Below, piece after piece: positions 8,492 through 16,596 of a stretch of DNA of 64,000 nucleotides. The notes beneath the pieces are model-generated. The model had not been told where the DNA came from. It did no database searches and was given only the letters and a program-made list of their open reading frames with translations. The stretch spans positions 1 to 64,000 of the forward strand of contig NC_017527.1 in NCBI RefSeq assembly GCF_000235565.1. Reading direction: 5' to 3'. This DNA is from Methanothrix harundinacea 6Ac (lineage in GTDB: Archaea > Halobacteriota > Methanosarcinia > Methanotrichales > Methanotrichaceae). Both the position numbers and the translations under genes were made by a program. Within the stretch, counting starts at the first letter, position 1; each line of letters opens with the position of its first letter.

Positions 8492-9304
8492 ATGGTTCTG
8501 AAGATAGGGCTGGTGGGATGCGGCGCGATCGGTCTGGAGATCGCAAGAGCGATAGACAGAGGCGAGGTCGAGGCGGAACTGGTGGCGGTCTTCGATCGGA
8601 ACGGAGATAGGGCGCGGGAGCTGTTGAAGGGGCTGAGGGGAAAGCCGAGGCTCCTGGAGCTGGAGGAACTGGTGGAGGGCTCCGATATCGTGGTGGAGGC
8701 TGCCTCTCAGAGGGCGGTCCCCGAGGTGGCCAGGGCAGCCCTCGGGAGGGGGCGGGACCTGATGATCATGTCCGTAGGGGCCCTTCTGGACCCCGGCCTC
8801 CGCCGGACGGTGGAGGAGCTCGCAAGGGATAGGGGCTGCCGGGTTTACCTCCCCTCGGGGGCGATATCAGGGCTCGACGGCCTCAAGTCCGCGGGGGCCG
8901 GAAGGATAGACATCGTCACCCTCACCACCACCAAGAACCCCAGGGGGTTTGCGGGGGCGCCCTACATCGAGGATAGGGGGATCGACCTCTCGGCGATCTC
9001 CAAGCCGACGGTGATCTTCGAGGGGCCCGCCGAGGAGGCGGTATCGGCCTTTCCCGCCAACGTCAACGTCGCAGCTACCTTAAGCCTCACCGCCCGGGGG
9101 GCGAGGGTGAGGGTGAGGATAGTGGCAGACCCAGATATCGAGGTGAACATCCACGAGATATGCGCGGAGGGGGACTTCGGTCGGATCACCACCCGGGTCG
9201 AGAACGTCCCATCGCCGAGGAACCCCAAGACCAGCCGCCTCGCCGCCCTATCGGCGATCGCCACCCTCCGGTCGATCGTCGAGCCGGTGAAGATCGGAAC
9301 CTAA
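8492..9304 (+). CDS. nadX: L-aspartate dehydrogenase
   Basis: NadX oxidises L-aspartate to iminoaspartate with NAD(P), supplying NadA for quinolinate formation; archaea often use it instead of NadB. The 270 residues carry a Rossmann motif GLVGCGAIG (5-13), and the catalytic-domain segment PSGAISGLDGLKSA (near 125) and NVNVAATLSL (near 190) are characteristic. It is divergent from nadC with 40 bases between start codons, so the two NAD genes probably share a regulatory region. The 3' end overlaps the convergent NosD gene by four bases. Confidence 0.93.
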   Translation: MVLKIGLVGCGAIGLEIARAIDRGEVEAELVAVFDRNGDRARELLKGLRGKPRLLELEELVEGSDIVVEAASQRAVPEVARAALGRGRDLMIMSVGALLDPGLRRTVEELARDRGCRVYLPSGAISGLDGLKSAGAGRIDIVTLTTTKNPRGFAGAPYIEDRGIDLSAISKPTVIFEGPAEEAVSAFPANVNVAATLSLTARGARVRVRIVADPDIEVNIHEICAEGDFGRITTRVENVPSPRNPKTSRLAALSAIATLRSIVEPVKIGT

Positions 9305-10689
9305 GCCCACCACTTGGCCGGCTCCGTCTTCCCCGGCTCCTTCTTCCGGATCACTATGGTATCGTTCTCCATCCTGTAGGGGAGGTCGTCTTCGGGGTTG
9401 TAGGTGGCGTATCGGGCCAGGTCGAGGCGGGCCTCCTCGATATCGACGATGCCATCGGCGGGGGTCATCAGGGGGCGCCAGTCGACGACGCAGCTGCTCC
9501 CCTTAGGTATCCAGTAGGGATCGTCCCCTACCCCGTCGCCGTCCCGGTCCCGGCCCCGGTAGTCGTCGTAGTAGTTTCCAACGGAGCCGTTCCAGAAGTT
9601 GTGGCTCGCGTTGTCGTAGCCGGTGATGAGGTTGCGCCTGAAGTTGTTTTTGTATACGAGGTTGTTCTCGTTCTTGTCCAGCCGGATGCCGTTGCTGTTC
9701 TCGTAGATCTCGTTTGAGAAGATCAGGTTGAACCTGCAGCCCCTGGTCAGGTCGAGGCCGTTGAGGTTCTCGGAGAGGACGTTGCCGGCCACCAGGTTGT
9801 AGGTGCTGTTCTCCTGGATGCTGATGCCGAACCCCTGGAAGCCGTAACCTCCGCCGCCGGTCTTCCTCGCCTCATTGTTCAGGATCGAGTTGTTCGATCC
9901 CGAGGCGATGACCATCCCGTAGTATACGTTCCGGTCGGCCTCGTTCTCCATCAGGTCGCAGAATGAGGAGTTCCAGAGAAAGAGCCCCTGCCAGTTCTCG
10001 ATAAAAGAGTTCCACCGGAGGGTGCATCCGGTGGAGTCTTTGAGCATAATCCCGGCGCCGGGGTTTCCGATGACCTGGTTCCTCTCCAGGGAGAAGCCGC
10101 TGGAGGCTTCTATGCTCGCCCCGTACTTCTTGCAATCCTGAAAAGTCGACCCCGCCACCCGTCCCCCGCTCCCCTCTTGGATCAATAGGCCGATATCACA
10201 TCTCTGGATGGACGAGTTTAGGATGGTGAAGTTTCTGGCATATTTGACGAGGATCCCCGCCTCAGATCCGTTCACGATCATATCTTCGAGGAGGACGTCG
10301 TTTCCATCCACCAGGATCCCCGAGTTGGGCTGGTTCAGGGAGTACTGGGGCTTGCGGCTCGCCAGGTCCATGTAAAATCTGAACTTGTCCTCCTGGTTCT
10401 TCGGGACGCCGTCGACCTGGAAGCCCAGAATCTGCACGCCGTGGCCCCTGATGGTGATCGCCGGATTCTGGGTCTTGGCCCGGACCGACGGACGCCCCTC
10501 CCCCAGGATGGTGAGGGGCCTGTCCACGGTGAAGGGCTGGTAGACCCCGGCGGGGACGATCAGAGTGTCTCCGGGGCTCGCCCCCGCGATCGCCGCCTGG
10601 AGGTCCCCGGCGACGAGGATCTCAGATGCCCCGGCCGTACCCGCGAGGGCGAATAGGAGAACCCATACCGATATGAAGGTCGATGCCAT
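9301..10689 (-). CDS. Exported NosD-type right-handed beta-helix protein
   Basis: Of 462 residues, a signal peptide occupies 1-21. The opening module ILVAGDLQAAIAGASPGDTL is typical of NosD/pectate-lyase-like proteins, and many parallel beta-helix coils follow (about 60-390) with N-ladder repeats such as NGIRLDKNENNLVYKNNF. The region around 370-390 (YDDYRGRDRDGDGVGDDPY) is an aspartate-rich, calcium-type closing motif common in this family. No membrane anchor is visible. The NosD/CASH fold binds polysaccharide or metal in known cases; the ligand here is unknown. Two further members lie in this window (24339 and 45686). Confidence 0.85.
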   Translation of the reverse strand: MASTFISVWVLLFALAGTAGASEILVAGDLQAAIAGASPGDTLIVPAGVYQPFTVDRPLTILGEGRPSVRAKTQNPAITIRGHGVQILGFQVDGVPKNQEDKFRFYMDLASRKPQYSLNQPNSGILVDGNDVLLEDMIVNGSEAGILVKYARNFTILNSSIQRCDIGLLIQEGSGGRVAGSTFQDCKKYGASIEASSGFSLERNQVIGNPGAGIMLKDSTGCTLRWNSFIENWQGLFLWNSSFCDLMENEADRNVYYGMVIASGSNNSILNNEARKTGGGGYGFQGFGISIQENSTYNLVAGNVLSENLNGLDLTRGCRFNLIFSNEIYENSNGIRLDKNENNLVYKNNFRRNLITGYDNASHNFWNGSVGNYYDDYRGRDRDGDGVGDDPYWIPKGSSCVVDWRPLMTPADGIVDIEEARLDLARYATYNPEDDLPYRMENDTIVIRKKEPGKTEPAKWWA

Positions 10690-10747
10690 AGCCGGGGCTG
10701 GGGCCGGTGGGGGATGGCTCCCCCATGCGACGGGGCCGGGCCCCGGA

Positions 10748-12124
10748 TCAATGTCTGAAGTGGCGCATGCCGGTGAAGACCATCGCCATGCCGTGTTCGT
10801 TTGCAGCTTCTATCACCTCAGCGTCCCTGATGGAGCCTCCGGGATGGACGACGGCGGTGGCCCCCGCCTCGAAGGTCCGATCGAGGCCGTCCCTGAAGGG
10901 GAAGAAGGAGTCGGTGGCCGCCACCGTGCCCCTGGTATCCAGGCCGTGCTCCTCGGCCTTCTCGGCCCCGAACCGGGCCGAGTCGACCCTGGAGACCTGC
11001 CCCGAGCCGATCCCTATCGTCTGGTTCGCGGTGGTGTAGACGAGGGCGTTGGACTTGACGAACTTCGTCACCTTCCAGGCGAACCGGAGGGCCAGTGTCT
11101 CGGCAGGGGTCGGCCCCCGCTCCGTCACCACCTTCCAATCCTTTATGTCCCCGGTGTCGTAGTCCTGAACGAGGAGGCCGCCGAAGACGCTCCTCGACTG
11201 CCTCCCCGCGTAGAGCCGGCTCCGGCCGGAGAGGAGCTCGGATATCTCCAGGATCCTCCGGTTGGGCTTCTCCCGGAGGATCTCGAGGGCCTCGGGGTCG
11301 TAGCCGGGGGCCAGCAGGACCTCGATGAAGTGGTCGCGCATCTCCTCGGCGAGGTCCGCATCCACCGGCTCTGAGAAGCCTATGACCCCTCCGAAGGCGC
11401 TCTTGGGGTCGGTGGCGAGGGCCCTCCGATAGGCCTCGATCTCGTTTGAGCCGTAGGCGACGCCGCAGGGGTTCGCATGCTTGACGATCACCGCCAGGGC
11501 CCGCTCTTCCCTCACCCCGTCGTACTCCAGGAGGTCCATCAGCATCTCCAGGGTCGTCTCGGCGTCGACGACGTTGTTGTAGGACATCTCCTTCCCGCAG
11601 AGCTTGGGGGCCCGGTGGAGGCCGAAGCCGTCGGGCTTCGAGTACAGAGAGGCGGTCTGGTGCCAGTTCTCTCCGTACCTGAGGTCCTGGACCTTCTCGT
11701 ACGTCTCCACTAGGTAGCGGGGGCCCTCACCCTGGAGGGCCGAAAGCTTCTCCGCATCCCTGGTTATTAAAAAGTAAAGGGCTTCGGTGGCGAGGAGCCG
11801 TCTCGTCTCCTCGGAGAGGCGCCCCTCGGCCATCAGATCCTCCATGACGATCCCCCACCAGCCCGAACGGATGAGGACCGCAGAGCCGCAATTTGCGGCC
11901 TCCCGGACGATCACCGATGAGGACGGCGACGAATCGAAGTTCAGATCGAAGAGGATGAGGCTCTCCGGCCCCCATACCCCCCCACCCTCCGGGGAGGCGA
12001 GATCCCTCAGGACCTCGGAGGCGGCGGTCCTCTTGATCTCAATCCCTCTATCCTCCAGGTCCCGGAGGAGATCCTTCACCTCGGGGGGCTCATCTGCCAG
12101 GACGACAACTTGCCTAATCTGCAT
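10748..12124 (-). CDS. purH: AICAR transformylase (PurH) with degenerate cyclohydrolase domain
   Basis: The C-terminal two thirds (about 130-458) is the AICAR formyltransferase domain, which adds a formyl group from formyltetrahydrofolate or an equivalent to AICAR in purine synthesis. The catalytic KHANPCG segment (near 222) is intact, and HPGGSIRD near the C-terminus is conserved. The N-terminal 125 residues have the size of an IMP cyclohydrolase domain but lack its usual opening motif and look eroded. The normally RYGENPHQ motif reads RYGENWHQ. IMP closure is probably done elsewhere (PurO in many archaea). A possible TATA element lies near 12160. Confidence 0.9.
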   Translation of the reverse strand: MQIRQVVVLADEPPEVKDLLRDLEDRGIEIKRTAASEVLRDLASPEGGGVWGPESLILFDLNFDSSPSSSVIVREAANCGSAVLIRSGWWGIVMEDLMAEGRLSEETRRLLATEALYFLITRDAEKLSALQGEGPRYLVETYEKVQDLRYGENWHQTASLYSKPDGFGLHRAPKLCGKEMSYNNVVDAETTLEMLMDLLEYDGVREERALAVIVKHANPCGVAYGSNEIEAYRRALATDPKSAFGGVIGFSEPVDADLAEEMRDHFIEVLLAPGYDPEALEILREKPNRRILEISELLSGRSRLYAGRQSRSVFGGLLVQDYDTGDIKDWKVVTERGPTPAETLALRFAWKVTKFVKSNALVYTTANQTIGIGSGQVSRVDSARFGAEKAEEHGLDTRGTVAATDSFFPFRDGLDRTFEAGATAVVHPGGSIRDAEVIEAANEHGMAMVFTGMRHFRH

Positions 12125-12282
12125 GAAAACCTTGATCCTAATGGTCTCCAGGTTATTTTAACATTGCCCCTCATTTGCGATTTTGAGGCTAGAGGCGGCG
12201 AATTTCATCCAACGCGTCGGGCCCGAGGCGGTCTATTTGGCAACCGGACTTGACGAATTGGCGGAGGCCGGATCGACGGGGC

Positions 12283-12292
12283 AAATATTTAA
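12283..12292 (+). promoter_or_regulatory. TATA box for the DUF167-Toprim-THEP1 operon
   Basis: AAATATTTAA is centred about 31 bases before the ATG at 12319, predicting an almost leaderless message. Confidence 0.6.
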
Positions 12293-12318
12293 GTCGTCCC
12301 GGCGGCGCTCTTCTGACC

Positions 12319-12654
12319 ATGATCTCCCCCGAAGACGCCCGGGAGGCGATAGACCCCCACCCCCAAGGGGTCCTCATCCGGTTTGAGGTGGCTCCGGGGT
12401 CGTCGAGGCTCCTCGTCCCCTCGGGCTATAACCCCTGGCGGAAGGCCTTGGAGGCGAAGCTCACCGAGAGGGCCGAGAGGGGGAGGGCGAACCAACAGCT
12501 CGAATCTGCAGTAGCCGAGATCTTCGGGATCCCCAGCCACCGGGTCCAGGTCGCCTCCGGCACCAAGAGCTACCGGAAGGCCGTCATCGTCCTGGGGGTC
12601 GGCCCGGAGGAGGCGGCGAGGCGGCTGGCGGCCGGGGGGCTCCCGGCCCCATGA
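12319..12654 (+). CDS. DUF167 (YggU) family protein
   Basis: A 111-residue protein of the small DUF167/YggU family, with the conserved GRANQQLESAVAEIFGIPSHRVQVASGTKSxxK region in the C-terminal half. The biochemical function of the family is unknown. An upstream extension to 12250 is open, but the TATA box at 12283-12292 lies inside it, so the ATG at 12319 is used. Its stop overlaps the start of the Toprim gene, indicating a translationally coupled operon. Confidence 0.88.
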   Translation: MISPEDAREAIDPHPQGVLIRFEVAPGSSRLLVPSGYNPWRKALEAKLTERAERGRANQQLESAVAEIFGIPSHRVQVASGTKSYRKAVIVLGVGPEEAARRLAAGGLPAP

Positions 12655-13112
12655 CCCGAAGAAGGCGAGCCCTCCGGAGGAGCGGCGACGAGGGGAGGGG
12701 CAGGCGGGCCGGGATCGACCCCGACGCCCTGGAGGAGCTTCTGGCGGGGATCCTCGAGGCCTCGGGGGAGGGCGCAGCGATCGTCGTCGAGGGGGAGCGA
12801 GACGAGCGTTCCCTCCGGGAGCTGGGGGTGGAGGGGCCGATCGTCAGGGCCGCCCGGCGGCCGGCGCTGGAGGTGGCGGAGGACGGGGTCATGGGCTACG
12901 AAGAGGTGGTCATCCTCACCGACTGGGACCGGGCCGGGGACGAGCTGGCGAGGAGGATCGAGCTCCACCTCCGGGGGATGGGGGCAAGGGTCGATACCGA
13001 GACGAGGGAGCGGCTGAAGCGGATGGTCCGCCGGGAGATAAAGGACGTCGAGAGCCTCAGCGGGTTCGTCGAAAGGGTGAGGTCTGAGATATGTCCCGAA
13101 GAGCTGCGGTGA
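12651..13112 (+). CDS. Small Toprim-domain protein
   Basis: 153 residues. A basic, arginine-rich N-terminus (1-20) precedes a Toprim fold with the catalytic glutamate in VEGERDE (near 46) and the paired aspartates in LTDWDRAG (near 88). Toprim domains cleave or synthesise phosphodiester bonds with Mg2+ (topoisomerases, primases, RNase M5, OLD nucleases). The stand-alone archaeal members are uncharacterised, and an RNA-processing role by analogy with RNase M5 is only a guess. It overlaps both neighbours (4 bases upstream, 22 bases downstream). Confidence 0.8.
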   Translation: MTRRRRALRRSGDEGRGRRAGIDPDALEELLAGILEASGEGAAIVVEGERDERSLRELGVEGPIVRAARRPALEVAEDGVMGYEEVVILTDWDRAGDELARRIELHLRGMGARVDTETRERLKRMVRREIKDVESLSGFVERVRSEICPEELR

Positions 13113-13603
13113 CCGGCGCCCCCGGCGTCGGGAAGTCGACCCTGGTGGAGAGGGCGGCGGCACTGATCGGCGGGAGAACGGGGGGCGTCTCTGCCCGGGA
13201 GGTCCGGATCGGTGGTAGAAGGATCGGCTTTCAGCTCTCCGACCTCCTCACCGGAGAGGTGGGGACCCTCGCCTCCCTCGATGGGCCGGGGCCGAAGGTC
13301 GGCAGGTACCGGGTCCACCTCGCCGACCTGGAGGAGGTGGGGGCGAGGGCGATCGAGAGGGCGGTCCGGGAGGCGGAGCTGGTGGTCATCGACGAGGTGG
13401 GGCCGATGGAGCTCCTCTCCGAGGAGTTCGTCGAAGCGGTGGAGGCGGCCCTCGACTCCGATAAGCCGATCCTAGCCGTCGTTCATATGAGGTCGGAGCA
13501 CCATCTCGCAAAGAAGATCCGGGAGGGGTTCCGGCTCTTCGTCGTAACCCCGGAGAGCCGGGACCGCCTCGCCGGGGAGGTGGCCGCCGAGACGAGGCCC
13601 TGA
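13091..13603 (+). CDS. THEP1-type nucleoside-triphosphatase
   Basis: 170 residues with Walker A GAPGVGKST (8-16) and Walker B VVIDEVGPMEL (about 98-108), the pattern of the THEP1 NTPase family (KAP-like P-loop, broad NTP specificity). Family members hydrolyse several nucleotides in vitro; the cellular role is unknown. It is the last gene of a three-gene overlapping operon with DUF167 and Toprim genes, so a nucleic-acid-related housekeeping role is plausible. The ATG at 13091 lies within the Toprim gene. Confidence 0.9.
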   Translation: MSRRAAVTGAPGVGKSTLVERAAALIGGRTGGVSAREVRIGGRRIGFQLSDLLTGEVGTLASLDGPGPKVGRYRVHLADLEEVGARAIERAVREAELVVIDEVGPMELLSEEFVEAVEAALDSDKPILAVVHMRSEHHLAKKIREGFRLFVVTPESRDRLAGEVAAETRP

Positions 13604-13613
13604 GGCTTCCGCC

Positions 13614-14840
13614 TCAGGAGCCGCCGTGGATCTCCTCGAGCTTTGTGATATTCCGGATCTCCTCCCTGAGGGCCGGCGGGAGGCCCTTGATCTCCACGTC
13701 GAGGAAGCCCCGGACGATGACGCTCGTCGCCTCGTCGGGGGATAGCCCCCGGGCCATCAGGTACTCCAATTCCTGCTGGGAGATCTTCCCGACGGCGGCC
13801 TCGTGGGACATGTCGAGGCCCCCGCACCAGCCGTCCAGCTCCGGTATGGAGTAGATCCTTCCCTTCTCGGTGAGGATGAGGCCGGTGCACTCGACGTGGG
13901 CCCGGATATCGGGGACCTTCCCGACCATCCGGCCCCGGTTGATGATCTCGCCGCCGGTGGATACGACCCTGGATATCGACTCTGCGCTGGTCTTGGGCGC
14001 CTCCAAGATCGTCTGGTTTCCGATGTCGATATTTCCCCGGCGGGCGTACATGATGGTGCTGAAGCTGGCGACGGCCCCCTCCCCGGCGAGGGTCGCCGTT
14101 GGGAAGGCCTGGAGGCTCTTGACGGGGGTGAGGGTGATGTAGTTCTCGGTGATGGAACCGCCGGCCTCCACCAGGCTCGCCCCCCTCGGCCTCACCTCCA
14201 CCTCCTCCCCCCAGTTGTGGACCATGGTGAAGGTGACGTGGGCCCCTCTCTTGACGTAGACCTCGGAGACCCCCAGGTGGAGGCCCCTCCCGGCGTGGGA
14301 GGGGGTGGTGCAGCCGGTGATGATGTGAAGCTCGGACCCCTCCTCGGCGATGACGACGTTGTGGACCCGCTGCCGCTTGTTATGCCCCCCCATAAATAGG
14401 CAGGTCTTGAGGGGGAATACGGTCTTCGTCCCGGGCTTGGCGCGGATGAAGTAGCCGGCGGGCGGGTGCATCCCCACGTCGGCGGTGTACTTGTCGGCGT
14501 CGATGGGGACGAGCTTCCAGAAGTAGTCGGCGAGGTAGCTGTGCTCTTTGAGGGCGGAGGCGATGTCCATCACCTCGACCCCCTCCACCGCGGAGCCCCT
14601 GTGGACGGGGGACTGGTCGACCTGGAAGTAGTGGCCCGAGGCCTCGCCGGCGAGGCTCACTCCGGCGCTGAGGGCAGCGGTCTGGACCGCCTCCGGGAGC
14701 ATCTCCAGCTCTGTGATCTCTCCGACCTCCTCGGCCTCCGCCTCGTAGGTATCGAGATCTATATCCGTCCCCAGGGCGGCCTTCTTGTCGGCGGCCTTCT
14801 TCGCCTTCTCCTCTAGACGGGACATAGACATGCGGCGCAC
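13614..14840 (-). CDS. sufB: SufB/SufD-family Fe-S cluster assembly scaffold
   Basis: A 408-residue SufBD-core protein. Most of it is the right-handed beta-helix scaffold on which Fe-S clusters are built, with a conserved C-terminal segment (HEAAVGKISQQELEYLMARGL). Methanogens usually carry a minimal SufB-SufC pair, which is what is seen here: its start overlaps the end of the sufC gene by 28 bases. In-frame ATGs at 14831 and 14825 are alternatives. It acts in the cytoplasm with the SufC ATPase. Confidence 0.92.
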   Translation of the reverse strand: MRRMSMSRLEEKAKKAADKKAALGTDIDLDTYEAEAEEVGEITELEMLPEAVQTAALSAGVSLAGEASGHYFQVDQSPVHRGSAVEGVEVMDIASALKEHSYLADYFWKLVPIDADKYTADVGMHPPAGYFIRAKPGTKTVFPLKTCLFMGGHNKRQRVHNVVIAEEGSELHIITGCTTPSHAGRGLHLGVSEVYVKRGAHVTFTMVHNWGEEVEVRPRGASLVEAGGSITENYITLTPVKSLQAFPTATLAGEGAVASFSTIMYARRGNIDIGNQTILEAPKTSAESISRVVSTGGEIINRGRMVGKVPDIRAHVECTGLILTEKGRIYSIPELDGWCGGLDMSHEAAVGKISQQELEYLMARGLSPDEATSVIVRGFLDVEIKGLPPALREEIRNITKLEEIHGGS

Positions 14841-15589
14841 CCCTCGTATCCGTTGGCCTTGATCTGTTCCAAAATCTCCTTCGGGCTTCCCGAGCAGACG
14901 ATCGTCCCCTCGATCATGACGTGGGCCTTGTCCGTCGCCATGTAGTCGAGGATGTGGCCGAAGTGGGTTATGATCACCCCGGACTTCGTCCTCATGGAGG
15001 GCTTCGCGTCCTTCTGGGTGAGGATGTTGATCGCCCGGCCGATGACCTTGATGTTCTCCAGGTCGACCCCGGAGTCGGGCTCGTCGAGCATCACGAAGTC
15101 CGGCTCCTGGGCGAGGAGCTGGACCATCTCCGACCGCTTCACCTCGCCGCCGGAGAAGCCCCTGTTCACCTCCCGGTCGGCGAACTCGGTGAAGTCCAGG
15201 TCCTCGAGGATCTTCCCGGCGTCTGCCTGGGGGTTACAGAGCTTGATCATGTCCAAGACCTTCAGCCCCCGGATGGTGGGCGGGTGCTGGAAGGCGATCC
15301 CGATCCCAAGCCGCGCCCGCTCGTGCATCGACATGTGGGTTATGTCGACGCCCTTGAAGGTGATCGTCCCCCTCTCCACCACGTACCGGGGGATCCCCGC
15401 TATGGTGCTGAGGAGGGTCGTCTTGCCGCAGCCGTTGGGGCCGAAGAGGGCGTGGGTCTCCCCCTTCCCCACGCTCATGTCCACCCCTTTCAGGACCTGC
15501 TTCTCCCCTATCCTCACCCAGAGATCATCAATTTCTAACGTCGAACCGCCTCCTGGAGCCGCTTCGGATGACCGATGCGGAGTTCTCAT
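14813..15589 (-). CDS. sufC: Fe-S cluster assembly ATPase SufC
   Basis: 258 residues: an ABC-type ATPase with Walker A FGPNGCGKTT (near 53), signature NRGFSGGEVKR (near 150) and Walker B VMLDEPDSGVD (near 175). SufC drives conformational change of the SufB scaffold. The C-terminus ends in a cysteine-rich GCAACLCPV tail, which is often present in archaeal homologues and could bind metal. GGTGAT lies about ten bases before the ATG at 15589, and an AT-rich TATA-like element is centred near 15616. It is co-transcribed with sufB. Confidence 0.94.
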   Translation of the reverse strand: MRTPHRSSEAAPGGGSTLEIDDLWVRIGEKQVLKGVDMSVGKGETHALFGPNGCGKTTLLSTIAGIPRYVVERGTITFKGVDITHMSMHERARLGIGIAFQHPPTIRGLKVLDMIKLCNPQADAGKILEDLDFTEFADREVNRGFSGGEVKRSEMVQLLAQEPDFVMLDEPDSGVDLENIKVIGRAINILTQKDAKPSMRTKSGVIITHFGHILDYMATDKAHVMIEGTIVCSGSPKEILEQIKANGYEGCAACLCPV

Positions 15590-15680
15590 ACACCCATATC
15601 ACCGCCTTCACTAATAATGGCTTCCCCTTAGAACAGTTCTTCCCTGGCCCGAAGAGTTCCGGCCGGAATGTCATCAAAGA

Positions 15681-16571
15681 TCAGACCCCGAACCGCCGGT
15701 AGGTCATCGCTGAAAAGGAGCTGACGCCCAGCGCCTTCGAGACCAGGGCGACCTCCTCCCCCCTCACCGGCCGGTCCCGGGCGGGGGGGATCGGCTTTCC
15801 CTTTTGGGCGTAGACGGCGCCCCCGGTCATCTTGGCGCAGATGAAGCCTCCGGCGTCCCCGGCGACGAAGATCTCGCCCCCCCTCATCTCGGCGGCGGTG
15901 AAGTCGTCGGCCTTCCCGGCGATGACGATCCGGCCGCCTTTCATCAAAACGCCCGCGTTCCTCCCGGCGTCCCCCTTTATCTCGATGGAGCCCGACCTCA
16001 TCAGGATCCCGGCGCTCATCCCGGCGTCCCCCTCCACCCTAAGCCTCCTGCCGGATCCGGACCTCGCCGCCAACGTCTCCCGGAGGAGGCCGTCCTCCAG
16101 GACGAGCTCGCCCCCGTCGATGCGGTTGGGATCCAGGACGAGGCCTCCCCGCTCCAGGACCTCGGTTATCGAGAGGTACCTACGGTAGCCGGTCAGATCC
16201 GACTCGACCTCGAGGACGTTTCCTGCGGGCATCCCTACGGAGCCGCTGACGTAGATCGAGCCCCGGAGCATGCTGATCCCCATCCGGGGTCCGACGTCCC
16301 CGTCGACGACGATGGTGCCGGTCGCCTCGATGGGCGCCCCCGTCCCGCCGAAGCTCGCCAGGTCTACCCCGAGGCTCGAGCCGAGGCGGCCGCCGACGTC
16401 CCCCCGGATCATCACGCCCTCGCCCCGCCTCAGGGCCTCCACCAGCCCCCTCCAGGTGGTGGCGCCGGAGACGACCCCCTCGGGGTCGAGGCGGGAGCCC
16501 TGGTGCTGCCAGTAGAAGTCGAAGGTGAAGTCGCAGAGGCAGCTCTCGCCCCCGGCGTCGATCTCGATCAT
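15681..16571 (-). CDS. FwdC/GltS-type GXGXG beta-helix domain protein
   Basis: 296 residues, mostly built of repeats such as GDVGxxxGxxMxxGxIxVxG, the GXGXG beta-helix fold of formylmethanofuran dehydrogenase subunit C and the glutamate synthase alpha C-terminal domain. Similarity in style is closest to FwdC/FmdC, but no other fwd/fmd gene is adjacent and a CLCDF motif near the N-terminus (12-16) adds two cysteines. It may be an orphan FwdC paralogue or a structural subunit for another enzyme. It lies upstream of sufC on the same strand. Confidence 0.72.
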   Translation of the reverse strand: MIEIDAGGESCLCDFTFDFYWQHQGSRLDPEGVVSGATTWRGLVEALRRGEGVMIRGDVGGRLGSSLGVDLASFGGTGAPIEATGTIVVDGDVGPRMGISMLRGSIYVSGSVGMPAGNVLEVESDLTGYRRYLSITEVLERGGLVLDPNRIDGGELVLEDGLLRETLAARSGSGRRLRVEGDAGMSAGILMRSGSIEIKGDAGRNAGVLMKGGRIVIAGKADDFTAAEMRGGEIFVAGDAGGFICAKMTGGAVYAQKGKPIPPARDRPVRGEEVALVSKALGVSSFSAMTYRRFGV

Positions 16572-16596
16572 GGGAGGGGCCCCGGAACGAGAGGCC

